Of a DNA stretch of 64,000 nt, positions 38,915-47,152 are shown piece after piece. The stretch spans positions 428,413 to 492,412 of the forward strand of contig NZ_JAFMSX010000002.1 in the NCBI RefSeq assembly GCF_017916425.1. Direction: 5' to 3'. This stretch comes from Nocardioides sp. SYSU D00065 (GTDB lineage: Bacteria; Actinomycetota; Actinomycetes; Propionibacteriales; Nocardioidaceae). The notes under the pieces were generated by a model, which was given only the letters and a program-made list of their open reading frames with translations, did no database searches and was not told the DNA's origin. Numbering within the stretch: the stretch's first letter is position 1; each line of letters begins with the position of its first letter. The position numbers and the translations under genes were made by a program.

Positions 38915-38944
38915 AGGCCCGCCGCCCTTCGGGGTGGCGGGCCT
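38915..38944 (+). terminator. Rho-independent-type terminator after rplQ
   Basis: AGGCCCGCCGCCC (38915-38927), TTCG loop, GGGTGGCGGGCCT (38932-38944): a 13-bp stem with one G-T and a stable UUCG loop, followed by TTCGTGCTGCTC. It ends the alpha operon. Confidence 0.9.
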
Positions 38945-38960
38945 TCGTGCTGCTCGGGGG

Positions 38961-39418
38961 GCGGTGGCTGAGCCACATGGGCGGCCGATGGGATGTGGCT
39001 GACGCACCGCTTGAGGTGCGCGCCGGGGCGGCGTACCCCGGGGCGGTGGCTGAGCCACATCGACGGCCGGCCGAATGTGGCTGACTCACCGCCAGGGATG
39101 CGCGCGGGGCGCGGTGTACCCCGGGGCGGTGGCTGAGCCACATCGACGGCCGACGGAATGTGGCTGACGCACCGCTGGGGCGCGCGCCGGGACGGCGTAC
39201 CCCGGGGCGGTGGCTGAGCCACATCGTCGACCGACGGAATGTGGCTGACGCACCGCTGGGGCGCGCGGGATTGCCGGCCGGGGGGAGCGGTGGCTGAGCC
39301 ACATCGTCGACCGACGAATGTGGCTGACTCACCGCCAGGGGACGCGGCGGGTCGCCGGCCACCCGGCGGCGGTGGCTGAGCCACATGGGCGGCCGACGGA
39401 ATGTGGCTGACGCACCGC
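38961..39418. repeat. Tandem array of six 50-bp palindromic units
   Basis: Units at 38961-39010, 39043-39092, 39126-39175, 39207-39256, 39287-39335 and 39369-39418. Spacers are 30-33 bp and the period is 80-83 bp. Each unit is GCGGTGGCTGAGCCACAT, then 13-14 variable bases, then ATGTGGCTGACGCACCGC (GACT in place of GACG in units 2 and 5). Outer 6 bp and inner 8 bp pair, leaving a 4-nt internal loop. The left arm itself contains a 13-bp palindrome, GTGGCT-G-AGCCAC. Spacers are GC-rich and similar to each other. No ORF is credible. Lies between the rplQ terminator and a convergent gene; with the terminator it fills the 535-bp gap 38900-39434. Confidence 0.95.
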
Positions 39419-39434
39419 TCGGCCGCGCGTGCGG

Positions 39435-40391
39435 TCAGAGACCGGCGAGGACCTCGGCGGCGTCGAGGCTGCGGGGCGCCGCGCCGGCGTACGTCAGGTG
39501 GCGGGTGGCCGCCACGATCGCCTCGTTGGCGGGGGTCGGTACGTCGTGCAGCCGGCCGAGCAGCACGATCTCGCCGGCCAGGTAGTCGATCTCGGAGTCG
39601 CCGGTGCCGCGGGCCAGGCTCTGCCAGGTCGACCCGCCACGTCGCTCGAGGTCGGGGCGGCGGCGCAGGATGTCGCCACGGCGCGCGGCGTCCTCGTCGG
39701 CGGTGACGACGGTGACGCCGGCCGCGGCCAGGACCCGCTCGCCCTCGGCGATCGCCACCTCGGCCAGCTCGTCGGCGGCCCGGCCCGGTGCGTACGACGC
39801 GTCGACGCCGTTGACGAGGTTCATCAGGAGCTTGCGTCGCTTCCAGGCCATGATGTCGGCGCGTTCCTCCGAGGCGATGCCCGCGGCGTGGAGGTCGGCG
39901 GCGACGGCAGCGGTGGTGGCGTCCGTGCCGTGCGGGATCCGGCCGAGGTCGAGGATCGCCGGCGTGGGGTGGCAGCCGGCCTCCACCACTCCGGGCTCGA
40001 GGTGGGCGGCCGGCAGCATCACGCACACGGCGTACGTCCGGGCGAACAGGCGGAGGGTGGCGACCTCGGTCGCGATGCCGTTGGTCGCGCACACGACCGC
40101 CACGTCCGGCGGCGCGTGCTCACGCAGGTCGGCGAGCGCGGCCGCCGCCTGGTGCGACTTGACCGCCAGCAGCACCACGGTGTCGTCGGTCCAGGCGACC
40201 TCCGCCGCGGTGTCGGTGGCCGGCGCGTCGATGCGGTGCCGGCCGTCGCCGGCGTCGAGCACCAGGCCACCGGCACGGATGGCGGCGAGGTGCTCGCCGC
40301 GGGCGACGAGCGTGACCCCACGGCCCGCGAGGTGGAGGTGCCCGCCGATGACCCCACCGACGGCACCGGCTCCGTAGACGACGTACCTCAT
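39435..40391 (-). CDS. 2-dehydropantoate 2-reductase (PanE/ApbA) family protein
   Basis: 318 residues. N-terminal Rossmann motif GAGAVGGVIGGHLHLAGRGVTLVARG, then LAVKSHQ, and the C-terminal helical domain with KRRKLLMNLVNGVDA that holds the family Lys and Asn. NADPH-dependent reduction of ketopantoate in pantothenate synthesis is the founding activity; many paralogues act on other 2-keto acids, so the substrate is open. Stands alone on the minus strand, ending 17 nt from the repeat array. Confidence 0.85.
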   Translation of the reverse strand: MRYVVYGAGAVGGVIGGHLHLAGRGVTLVARGEHLAAIRAGGLVLDAGDGRHRIDAPATDTAAEVAWTDDTVVLLAVKSHQAAAALADLREHAPPDVAVVCATNGIATEVATLRLFARTYAVCVMLPAAHLEPGVVEAGCHPTPAILDLGRIPHGTDATTAAVAADLHAAGIASEERADIMAWKRRKLLMNLVNGVDASYAPGRAADELAEVAIAEGERVLAAAGVTVVTADEDAARRGDILRRRPDLERRGGSTWQSLARGTGDSEIDYLAGEIVLLGRLHDVPTPANEAIVAATRHLTYAGAAPRSLDAAEVLAGL

Positions 40392-40442
40392 GTCCTCGAC
40401 CCTACGAGGGCGGTGCAGCCTGCCAGGTGCCGGGCGACCGGT

Positions 40443-41042
40443 TCAGCGGCGGACGCGGAACCGCAGGTGCAGCACCCGGTCGCCCTGGATGACGACGTGT
40501 GGGTCCTCGAGCAGGTGTGGGACGTCGAGCGAGCCGAAGAACCGCTTGCCCGTGCCGAGCACGACGGGGGCGACGTCCATCGCCACCTCGTCGACCAGGC
40601 CGAGGGCGAGTGCCTGCCCACCGACGTCGCCCGCTGCTACCGACACTGTCTGCTCGCCCGCGAGCTCCCGCGCCGTGCGGAGGGCGGCGGTCACGTCGTC
40701 GACGAAGTGGTACGACGCCTCGGGGTGCCAGCCGTCAGGCCGCGGGCGGTGCGACACCACGACGACGTGGTCGCCGGTCGGTGGCCGGCCCTCCCACCCG
40801 TGGGTGAGGTCGAACAGCCGTCGGCCGATCACCATGCACCCGACGGCGTCCCACTCGCGCCTCACGTAGTCGTACGACGTCCGGGACACCCGCAGCCCTC
40901 CGGGCGCCGGGTCGGCCATGTCCTGCGCGGTCAGGGGCTGGTCGCCGTTGAAGTACCAGTCGAACAGGGGGCCGGGATCGTCGTGCAGGTCGGCGACGAA
41001 GCCGTCCACCGAGGCGACGGCGTGCAGCACCACCGTGCTCAC
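40443..41042 (-). CDS. Dihydrofolate reductase/RibD C-terminal-fold protein
   Basis: 199 residues. Starts VVLHAVASVDGFVAD (family S-x-DG), then CMVIGRRLFDLTHGW, VVVSHRP, and the C-terminal VSVAAGDVGGQALALGLVDEVAMDVAPVVLGTGKRFF. NADPH-dependent reductase fold; not a housekeeping DHFR. GTG start overlapping the previous stop (GTGA): last gene of the ArsR-led operon. Confidence 0.88.
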   Translation of the reverse strand: MSTVVLHAVASVDGFVADLHDDPGPLFDWYFNGDQPLTAQDMADPAPGGLRVSRTSYDYVRREWDAVGCMVIGRRLFDLTHGWEGRPPTGDHVVVVSHRPRPDGWHPEASYHFVDDVTAALRTARELAGEQTVSVAAGDVGGQALALGLVDEVAMDVAPVVLGTGKRFFGSLDVPHLLEDPHVVIQGDRVLHLRFRVRR

Positions 41043-41617
41043 GACGTGCCTGCCGCCGGTGGCCGCCAGGCCGGATCGCGGCCGATGAAACCCATCAGCC
41101 GGTCGACGACCGGCGCGTCGGCCGGGACCGGCACCGGGTCGCCGTACTGCCCGCTGCTGCGCAGCACGTCTTCCATCGCGCTCATCCCCTCCAGCAGCCG
41201 ACCGGCGAAGTCGGGGTCGAGCCGGGCATCCTGTCCGCCGGCGCGGGCGAGGTCCCAGGAGTGCATGAAGACGTCGGCGGTGTAGAACCGGTCGACCGCG
41301 TCCGCGAGTGGCAGCGTGCCGACGTGGGGGTGCGTGAACGACTCGGCTCCCCGCTCGGCGATCAGATCCTGCACGGCAGCGGCGTGGTGGTGCCAGGCGC
41401 CCGCGGGGTCCGCGGCCGTGGCGGGTCCCGCGGGGAGCTCGATGCCGCCGGCGGCCAGGAAGCCGGGGAACCAGGTCACGAGATGGTCGACGACGTCGCG
41501 GGCCGTCCAGCCGTCCACGGGGGTCGGCGCGGACCAGTCGGTGGTCTGCTCGACCAGGCGGGTGAACTCGCCGGCCACGGCGTCGTGGCGCACGGCCGCG
41601 GATGCGTCGAGGCCCAT
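41039..41617 (-). CDS. TIGR03086/maleylpyruvate-isomerase N-terminal (DinB-like) family protein
   Basis: 192 residues, four-helix metal-binding fold: GWTARDVVDHLVTWFPGF (the family DVV.HL..W), a His in AWHHHAA, and the HSWDLARAGG motif. Many members use mycothiol or similar thiols and a divalent metal; substrate unknown here. ATG overlaps the SRPBCC gene stop, and its own stop overlaps the next gene. Confidence 0.82.
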   Translation of the reverse strand: MGLDASAAVRHDAVAGEFTRLVEQTTDWSAPTPVDGWTARDVVDHLVTWFPGFLAAGGIELPAGPATAADPAGAWHHHAAAVQDLIAERGAESFTHPHVGTLPLADAVDRFYTADVFMHSWDLARAGGQDARLDPDFAGRLLEGMSAMEDVLRSSGQYGDPVPVPADAPVVDRLMGFIGRDPAWRPPAAGTS

Positions 41618-42126
41618 CAGCGCGAGCCCTCGGCGAGCAGCCGGTCGAGCTTGGCGTAGCCCTCGTGGATGCCGGTCTCCATGCCGCTGGCGAGCATCTG
41701 GTCGCGGCCCTCGAAGGAGTCGCACAGGGAGAAGGCGTGCAGCCGGGTACGTCCGTCGCCCAGGTCCTCGAAGGTCAGGGTCTCCAGCGCGATCGCCTCC
41801 GGCATGCCCTCCCACGTGAAGGTCTGGACGATCTTGGCGTCGCCGACGAAGGGGAAGGTGCCGCGGAAGGCGTACTCCTCCTCGCCGCGCGTGGAGACGT
41901 AGCGGTAGGCACCGTTGGTGCGGCAGGTCCACTCGTCGATGCGCGTGGTGAGCGAGTCGGGGCCGACCCACCGGGCGAACAGCTCGGGGTCGGTGTGCGC
42001 GCGCATCAGCTGCTCGGGGGTGGCGTGGAAGTCGCGCCAGATGTGCACGGCCGGGACGTGCTCGTCGGCCAGGATCGCCGCCTCCGGGAAGCGGGTCGCG
42101 GTGCCGGGGGGCTGGGTGGTGGTCAT
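41617..42126 (-). CDS. SRPBCC/AHSA1-like protein
   Basis: 169 residues of the START-like ligand-binding fold. HIWRDFHATPEQLMRAHTDPELFARWVGPDSL and the C-terminal GHEGYAKLDRLL-type helix (IHEGYAKLDRLLAEG) match Aha1-like stress-response proteins that often follow ArsR regulators. AGGAGGG precedes the ATG, which overlaps the regulator stop (ATGA). Confidence 0.88.
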   Translation of the reverse strand: MTTTQPPGTATRFPEAAILADEHVPAVHIWRDFHATPEQLMRAHTDPELFARWVGPDSLTTRIDEWTCRTNGAYRYVSTRGEEEYAFRGTFPFVGDAKIVQTFTWEGMPEAIALETLTFEDLGDGRTRLHAFSLCDSFEGRDQMLASGMETGIHEGYAKLDRLLAEGSR

Positions 42127-42494
42127 GATGCGGTTCCCTCCTGCGGGTCGTGGTGGTCGCGGTGCGCGGGGTCCTCGTCCTGCATGCTCGCGAGCACGGC
42201 GTCGAGGCGCGAGAAGCGCTCCTCGGCCCGACGGCGGTAGCGCTCGATCCACTTGGTCATCAGGTCGAACACCTCCGCCTCGAGATGCACCGGACGCCGC
42301 TGCGCCTCGCGGCTCCTCGTCACCAGCCCGGCCTCCTCGAGCACCTTGAGGTGCTTGGAGACGGCCTGGAGGCTCACGTCGTACGGGGCGGCCAGGTCGT
42401 TGACCGTGTGGTCGCCCTCGGTGAGGCGAGCGACCATGTCGCGCCGGGTCGGATCTGCGAGGGCGGCGAAGACGCGGGAGAGCTGGTCGGACAT
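42123..42494 (-). CDS. ArsR-family winged-helix repressor
   Basis: 123 residues. LSRVFAALADPTRRDMVARLTEGDHTVNDLAAPYDVSLQAVSKHLKVLEEAGLVTRSREAQRRPVHL is a typical ArsR HTH with wing. There is no metal-binding Cys pair, so it belongs to the non-metal branch seen with SRPBCC partners. ATG 42494 has AAAGG 5 nt upstream; a GTG two codons earlier is too close to it. Operators upstream suggest autoregulation of the four-gene operon. Confidence 0.92.
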   Translation of the reverse strand: MSDQLSRVFAALADPTRRDMVARLTEGDHTVNDLAAPYDVSLQAVSKHLKVLEEAGLVTRSREAQRRPVHLEAEVFDLMTKWIERYRRRAEERFSRLDAVLASMQDEDPAHRDHHDPQEGTAS

Positions 42495-42505
42495 CGGCAC
42501 CTTTC

Positions 42506-42571
42506 GTCAACTGATCGGTTGACTACAACGTAGAGGGGGAACCCAGCGTTGTCAACCTTACGGTTGACAAC
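42506..42571 (-). promoter_or_regulatory. ArsR operon promoter with two operators; divergent truA promoter
   Basis: On the minus strand TTGACA (42550-42555) and TACGTT (42527-42532) are 17 bp apart. Operator O2, GTTGTCAACC-TTAC-GGTTGACAAC (42548-42571), covers the -35. Operator O1, GTCAAC-TGATCG-GTTGAC (42506-42523), lies between the -10 and the ATG. Both share GTCAAC-n-GTTGAC. O2 is symmetric, so it also presents TTGACA (42564-42569) towards truA. Confidence 0.8.
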
Positions 42572-42602
42572 GGACGTCGATCGCGCCACCTAGGATCGCT
42601 GC

Positions 42603-43439
42603 GTGCGCCTTCGGATCGACTGTGCCTATGACGGCACCGACTTCTCCGGGTGGGCCGCCCAGCCGGGTCGGCGTACGGTCCAGGGCACGCTGCAGGAGGC
42701 GCTTGCGACCGCGCTGCGCGTGCCCGAGGTGCGGGTCACGGTGGCGGGACGCACGGACGCCGGCGTGCACGCGCGCGGGCAGGTCGCTCACGTCGACGTC
42801 GAGCGCTCACTCGTCGAGGCGGCGGCGGGCAGGTCGACCGACCCGCCGCCGGACGCGCTGGCCCGGCGGGTCGACGGGATCCTGCCCCCCGACCTGCGCG
42901 TGCGCCGGGTCACCGAGGCGCCGGCGGGCTTCGACGCGCGGTTCTCCGCCATCTGGCGCCGCTACGCCTACCGCATCGCCGACGCCCAGGAGCTGGCCGA
43001 CCCCCTCGTGCGCGGCCACGTCCTGTCCTGGGGCCGACGGCTCGACCTCGACGCGATGAACGAGGCGTCGTCGTCGCTGGTCGGGCTGCGCGACTTCGCC
43101 GCCTTCTGCAAGCAGCGCGAGGGCGCCACGACCGTGCGCACGCTGCTCGAGCTCGGCTGGCGTCGCGACGGAGCCGGGCTGGTGGTCGGCTCGGTGCGCG
43201 CGGACGCGTTCTGCCACAACATGGTCCGCGCCCTGGTGGGCAGCCTGATCGCGGTGGGCGAGGGCCGGCAGCCGACCACCTGGCCCGCCGAGGTGATGGC
43301 GGGACGACGACGCGACGCCGGCGTGCGCGTCGTACATGCCCACGGCCTCACGCTGGAGGAGGTCGGCTACCCCGAGGACGACGAGCTGGCAACGCAGGCC
43401 GCGCGGGCCCGCGCACGACGAGAGGCGATCGATGCCTGA
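42603..43439 (+). CDS. truA: tRNA pseudouridine(38-40) synthase
   Basis: 278 residues. Catalytic Asp in VAGRTDAGVHARGQVAHVD; YDGTDFSGWAAQPGRRTVQG, FDARFSAIWRRYAYRI, VRADAFCHNMVRALVGSLIAVGEG are conserved. Modifies positions 38-40 in the anticodon arm. The GTG is exactly 6 nt after TAGGAT (42591-42596), so the mRNA is probably leaderless. Usually next to rplQ; here five other genes and a repeat array intervene. Confidence 0.97.
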   Translation: MRLRIDCAYDGTDFSGWAAQPGRRTVQGTLQEALATALRVPEVRVTVAGRTDAGVHARGQVAHVDVERSLVEAAAGRSTDPPPDALARRVDGILPPDLRVRRVTEAPAGFDARFSAIWRRYAYRIADAQELADPLVRGHVLSWGRRLDLDAMNEASSSLVGLRDFAAFCKQREGATTVRTLLELGWRRDGAGLVVGSVRADAFCHNMVRALVGSLIAVGEGRQPTTWPAEVMAGRRRDAGVRVVHAHGLTLEEVGYPEDDELATQAARARARREAIDA

Positions 43440-44028
43440 GCACTACTTCTCCGCCGACCCCACGGTGCCCTTCGAGCGGGAGAGCTTCACCGCCGAGCTG
43501 TGGGGCAGCACGCTGACCTTCGAGACCGGCTCCGGCGTCTTCAGCCGGGGCCACCTCGACCATGCCACCGCGGTGCTCCTGCGCGAGCTGGAGCCGCCGG
43601 TGCAGGGACAGTTCCTCGACCTCGGCTGCGGATACGGCGTCATCGGGCTTGCGATCGCGCGTGCCGTGCCGCTGGCCAACGTCACCGGCGTCGACGTCAA
43701 CGAGCGGGCGGTGCTGCTCGCCAACGAGAACGCCCGCGCCGCCGGTCTCGAGTCGCGGTTCGTGGCCTGCACGCCCGAGCAGGTGCCGGGCAACCAGGTG
43801 TTCGACGAGATCTGGTCCAACCCGCCCATCCGCATCGGCAAGGACGCCCTGCACGAGCTGCTGCTCACGTGGCTCCCGCGGCTCGCGCCCGGCGGCCGCA
43901 TGGTGATGGTGGTCGGGAAGAACCTGGGCGCCGACTCGCTCCAGCGCTGGCTGACCGAGCAGGGCTGGCCCACCGAGCGCCTCGCCAGCAGCAAGGGCTT
44001 CCGGGTGCTGGAGACGCGGCGAGGCTGA
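43432..44028 (+). CDS. RsmC-like class I methyltransferase
   Basis: 198 residues. FLDLGCGYGVIGLAIARAVP (SAM motif I), GVDVNERAVLLANENA, and SNPPIRIGKDALHELL, the NPP(I/F)R.GK catalytic motif of 16S rRNA guanine-N2 methyltransferases, are intact. Only the C-terminal catalytic half of E. coli RsmC is present, as usual in Gram-positives. Starts 8 nt inside the end of truA. Confidence 0.9.
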   Translation: MPEHYFSADPTVPFERESFTAELWGSTLTFETGSGVFSRGHLDHATAVLLRELEPPVQGQFLDLGCGYGVIGLAIARAVPLANVTGVDVNERAVLLANENARAAGLESRFVACTPEQVPGNQVFDEIWSNPPIRIGKDALHELLLTWLPRLAPGGRMVMVVGKNLGADSLQRWLTEQGWPTERLASSKGFRVLETRRG

Positions 44029-44031
44029 GCG

Positions 44032-44988
44032 CTAGGGCCGGGCGTCGAGGAACATCTTGAGGCGCAGGTGGGTCCGACCGGGGTCCTGCGGCAGCGCACC
44101 GTTGACGGCGCGGCAGATCCAGCCGAGCCGCATCGCCACGGCTGCGGCCTCGCGCAGCTCGTCCGGGTCGCGGCCGTACGCCTCCTCGTAGGGACGCAGG
44201 TACGCCGCGAGGTGCGGCCCGAGGTCCTCCGAGCCCTCCTCGTCCTCGACGCCCCAGGCGACGACGCCCTCCAGCGTCACCGCGAGCGTGAGGAACGGGT
44301 GGGAGACGCACGCGTCGCCCCAGTCGAGCACCTGGTGCACGCCGGAGCCGAGGAACACCTGGCCGTCGTGCAGGTCGTCGTGCTGGACGGTCTCGCGGAT
44401 GCCGTGGCCGGCCAGCTGCTCGCACAGGTCCGCGATGGCATCCGCCGGCGGCAGGCGGGGGTCGGTGTCGTCGAGTCCCGCGAGCAGCTGGGCGTACGCC
44501 CCGGGCAGCGTGTGCAGGCGCCGATCGGGCAGTCCCAGGGCCAGCAGGGCGTCGACGTCGCCCTCGCACGCGATCTGCACGCGGGCGTACGCCGCGAGCA
44601 CGTCGTGCCAGCGCGCGAGGCTGCGCTCCTCGGCGATCACGTCGCTCAGCCGGCGGCCGGCGTCGGCCAGGAGCATCCAGCCGGTGTCGGCGTCGCGGGC
44701 GAGCGGGGCGGGCACCCGGCCGGCCGACCGGGAGGCGACCAGCTCCAGCACGGCGGCCTCGTGTGCCATGGTCGCGTCGTTGGCCTTGAACCACAGCGGG
44801 CCGGCGTCGGTCGGCACCCGCATGACGGTGGACCAGTCCGTGACATGCGACTGCTCGACGTCGCCACTGCGGGTCAACCCGAGGGCGGCGAGCCGCTCGT
44901 CGATCCACGCGTGGGCGGCCGTGACGAACGACGGCTCGCGCCACCTCTGCTGCGCCGAGCAGTGCGCCGGATGCTGCATGCCGCGCAT
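44032..44988 (-). CDS. Aminoglycoside phosphotransferase-fold kinase
   Basis: 318 residues. Brenner-type motif QHDDLHDGQVF (catalytic Asp) and metal-binding LDWGDACVSHP are present, with LWFKANDATMAHEAAVLELV as the ATP Lys/Glu region. Small-molecule kinase of the APH/choline kinase superfamily; substrate unknown and a role in drug resistance is not implied. The ATG at 44988 has GAGG 4 nt upstream; ATG 44979 is an alternative. Convergent with the methyltransferase gene, 3 nt apart. Confidence 0.82.
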   Translation of the reverse strand: MRGMQHPAHCSAQQRWREPSFVTAAHAWIDERLAALGLTRSGDVEQSHVTDWSTVMRVPTDAGPLWFKANDATMAHEAAVLELVASRSAGRVPAPLARDADTGWMLLADAGRRLSDVIAEERSLARWHDVLAAYARVQIACEGDVDALLALGLPDRRLHTLPGAYAQLLAGLDDTDPRLPPADAIADLCEQLAGHGIRETVQHDDLHDGQVFLGSGVHQVLDWGDACVSHPFLTLAVTLEGVVAWGVEDEEGSEDLGPHLAAYLRPYEEAYGRDPDELREAAAVAMRLGWICRAVNGALPQDPGRTHLRLKMFLDARP

Positions 44989-45021
44989 TGCACCTCGTCC
45001 GCGCAGATCGGGGCAACGGGA

Positions 45022-45768
45022 TTATCGGGCGCGGTGCGTCGCGACCAGGACGCCGATCTTGTCGATGCGGTGCTCGGGGTTGTCGAACTCGTCGGACCAG
45101 TAGTTGCCCGCGGCGTGGTCCTCGGGCGTCGCGCAGGTCGACAGGGTGATCATCGGTCGGGTCGCGGCCTCGCCCGGTCGCCCCGGGACCGGGGCCCGCT
45201 GGGCGCGCAGGGAGGCGGGCTGCCGGAAGGACGTCCAGCGCGTGCGTCGCACCTCGTAGACGAACACGGTGCCGCCGGTCCGCACCCGGATGCGGTCGCC
45301 GCGTCGCAGCGAGGGGGAGTGTCGCAGGGGAGCGGTGCCGGTCAGGCGGTGCCCGGTGACGATGAAGTTGCCCACCTCGCCCGGACCAGTGCCGCCGCGC
45401 GGGCCACGCGGCGAGGCCATCTCGCCCGCGTTCTGCAGGGCGGTGCCCGGGGCGTCGTCGGGCGAGCCGGCGTAGCGCACCACAGGGAAGTCCCGCAGCC
45501 CGATCGCCGGGATCGTGACGAAGGAGCGGCGCGGCTCGGGGAGCACCGGCTCGGGAGCCGACCTCGGGGTGAGCTCCGCGGTCGGCTCACGGGTGGTCGC
45601 GGGCGCGGGCGTGCCGCTCGCGTCGGACGGGTTGGTGGCCGTGGCGCTCCGGGCCGGCGGGGCGGTCGTACGACGCTCGGCGGTGCACCCCGTCGCCACC
45701 ACGAGGAGCGCAGCGAGGAGAGCCGCGGCGCGGCGCGCCGCGGGGGCGCGGACGGGGCGGGCTGCCAC
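45022..45768 (-). CDS. Sortase, class E-like, with lipoprotein signal
   Basis: About 248 residues. Signal core RRAAALLAALLVVATGC with a lipobox Cys, a Pro/Thr linker, then a sortase domain: His in NFIVTGHRLTG, catalytic Cys in ITLSTCATPED, Arg in HRIDKIGVLV. TLSTC is typical of actinobacterial housekeeping (class E) sortases. GTG 45768 is chosen because TACCGT lies 7 nt upstream as a -10 for a leaderless start; GTG 45777 is possible. No LPxTG/LAxTG substrate was seen nearby, and lipid anchoring of a sortase is unusual. Confidence 0.82.
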   Translation of the reverse strand: MAARPVRAPAARRAAALLAALLVVATGCTAERRTTAPPARSATATNPSDASGTPAPATTREPTAELTPRSAPEPVLPEPRRSFVTIPAIGLRDFPVVRYAGSPDDAPGTALQNAGEMASPRGPRGGTGPGEVGNFIVTGHRLTGTAPLRHSPSLRRGDRIRVRTGGTVFVYEVRRTRWTSFRQPASLRAQRAPVPGRPGEAATRPMITLSTCATPEDHAAGNYWSDEFDNPEHRIDKIGVLVATHRAR

Positions 45769-45808
45769 CCCGTCCACGGTAGCGAGCCGGTGGGTGGGCG
45801 CCGGCTCC

Positions 45809-47053
45809 TCAGGACAGGCGCACGGGCAGCGCCTCGACGCCGTGGACGATGGCGAGCTCGGTGAAGCGCAGCTCGGCGGGGTCGCACGCCAGCGACAGGT
45901 CGGGGAAGCGTCGTGCGAGCGCCACGAGCGCGCTGCGCAGCTCCATGCGGGCCAGCTCGGCGCCCACGCACCGGTGCAGCCCGTGGCCGAAGGCGAGCGT
46001 CCCGGCCGCCTCGGTCGTCGGGTCGAATCGCGCGGGATCGACATGACGGGCGGGGTCGCGGCCCGCGGCGGTGAGGGACACCACGACGACGTCGCCCTCG
46101 CGCACCCGCGTGTCGCCGACCATCACCTCGCGGCGCGCGATGCGGGGGAACGCCACCTGCACGGGGCAGACGAAGCGGAGCAGCTCCTCGACGACCCGGT
46201 CGACCTCCTGCCGTTCGCCTCGGCGCAGCGCCTGCCACGCTTCGGGGTGCTGCAGCAGGACCCAGGTGCCGAGGCTGAGCATGCTCGCGCTGGTCTCGTA
46301 GCCGCCGAGGAAGACGCCGTCGGCGAGGCCGCCGAGCTCGACGTCGTCGAAGTCGGCGCCGTGGTCGGCGACCATCCGGGCGACGATGCCGTCGGGCAGG
46401 TACGGCGCGCGCCGCTCGGCGGCGACCAGGTCGATGAGGAACTGCCGGGTCCCGGCCGCGGTGTCGAAGATGCTCGTGCCGGCGTCGCGCAGGTCGAAGC
46501 GCGCGGCGCCGTGCTGCCGGAACGCGGTGCGGTCCACCTCGGGCATCCCGAGCAGGTCGCAGATGACGCCGAACGGCACGGCGAACCCGAAACGCTCGAC
46601 CAGGTCGACGACCGGACCGTGCGCGGCCATGTCGTCGAGCGCGTCGGAGACGACACGGTCGATGTCGTCCTGCAGCTCGGCGAGCCGGCGGCGGGTGAAG
46701 TACGGCGTGAGCACCTGCCGGAGCCGGCCGTGGTCCGGCTGGTCGGTCATGCCCAGGCCGCCGATGCGCTCGGCCGGGGCCCGGTCCTGACGGCCGATCA
46801 GCTCGCGCACGTCGTTGGCGAACGCGTCGGAGTCGGCGAGTACGGACCGGGCGACGTCGTACCCGGTCACCAGCCAGACGCGGGTGCCGAGCAACCGGGC
46901 CAGCTGGACGACGTCGCCGCGGCTGCGGCTCGCCTCGAGGCGGGGCACCGGGTCGACCCCGTTGCGTTGCAGGGGGTAGCGGATGCTGGACGGGACGCGT
47001 CGGGCCGACGACACGGCAACGCGGAGGGCCGTACGTCGCAGGGAGACTGCCAT
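45809..47053 (-). CDS. Cytochrome P450
   Basis: 414 residues. Heme-binding AFGHGLHRCVGAELARMELR with the axial Cys, ExxR in VVEELLRFVC, I-helix GGYETSAS (Glu-Thr pair), and the PERF-equivalent DPARFDP. Soluble bacterial class-I type needing ferredoxin partners, none adjacent. ATG 47053 chosen; the frame opens four codons earlier on a TTG. Substrate unknown. Divergent from the aldo-keto reductase across 99 bp. Confidence 0.92.
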   Translation of the reverse strand: MAVSLRRTALRVAVSSARRVPSSIRYPLQRNGVDPVPRLEASRSRGDVVQLARLLGTRVWLVTGYDVARSVLADSDAFANDVRELIGRQDRAPAERIGGLGMTDQPDHGRLRQVLTPYFTRRRLAELQDDIDRVVSDALDDMAAHGPVVDLVERFGFAVPFGVICDLLGMPEVDRTAFRQHGAARFDLRDAGTSIFDTAAGTRQFLIDLVAAERRAPYLPDGIVARMVADHGADFDDVELGGLADGVFLGGYETSASMLSLGTWVLLQHPEAWQALRRGERQEVDRVVEELLRFVCPVQVAFPRIARREVMVGDTRVREGDVVVVSLTAAGRDPARHVDPARFDPTTEAAGTLAFGHGLHRCVGAELARMELRSALVALARRFPDLSLACDPAELRFTELAIVHGVEALPVRLS

Positions 47054-47152
47054 GGGTCCAGTCAACCGCCCCTAGGGGTGCAAGCACCATCAGGTAAGAC
47101 CCCGGCATGTCCCCGGGGGGCCATTCGGGCGCGGACCGGGCAGGATGGGCAC

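Noticed and set aside
38961..39418. The six-unit array as a CRISPR locus
   Set aside because: Units are 50-bp imperfect palindromes, the spacers resemble one another, and no cas gene is near.
38836..40092. Minus-strand open frames across the palindromic array with repeated MWLSHRPG/CVSHIPS peptides
   Set aside because: The peptides come from translating the DNA repeats in shifting frames (the period is not constant modulo 3). The frame also runs antisense through the PanE-like gene.
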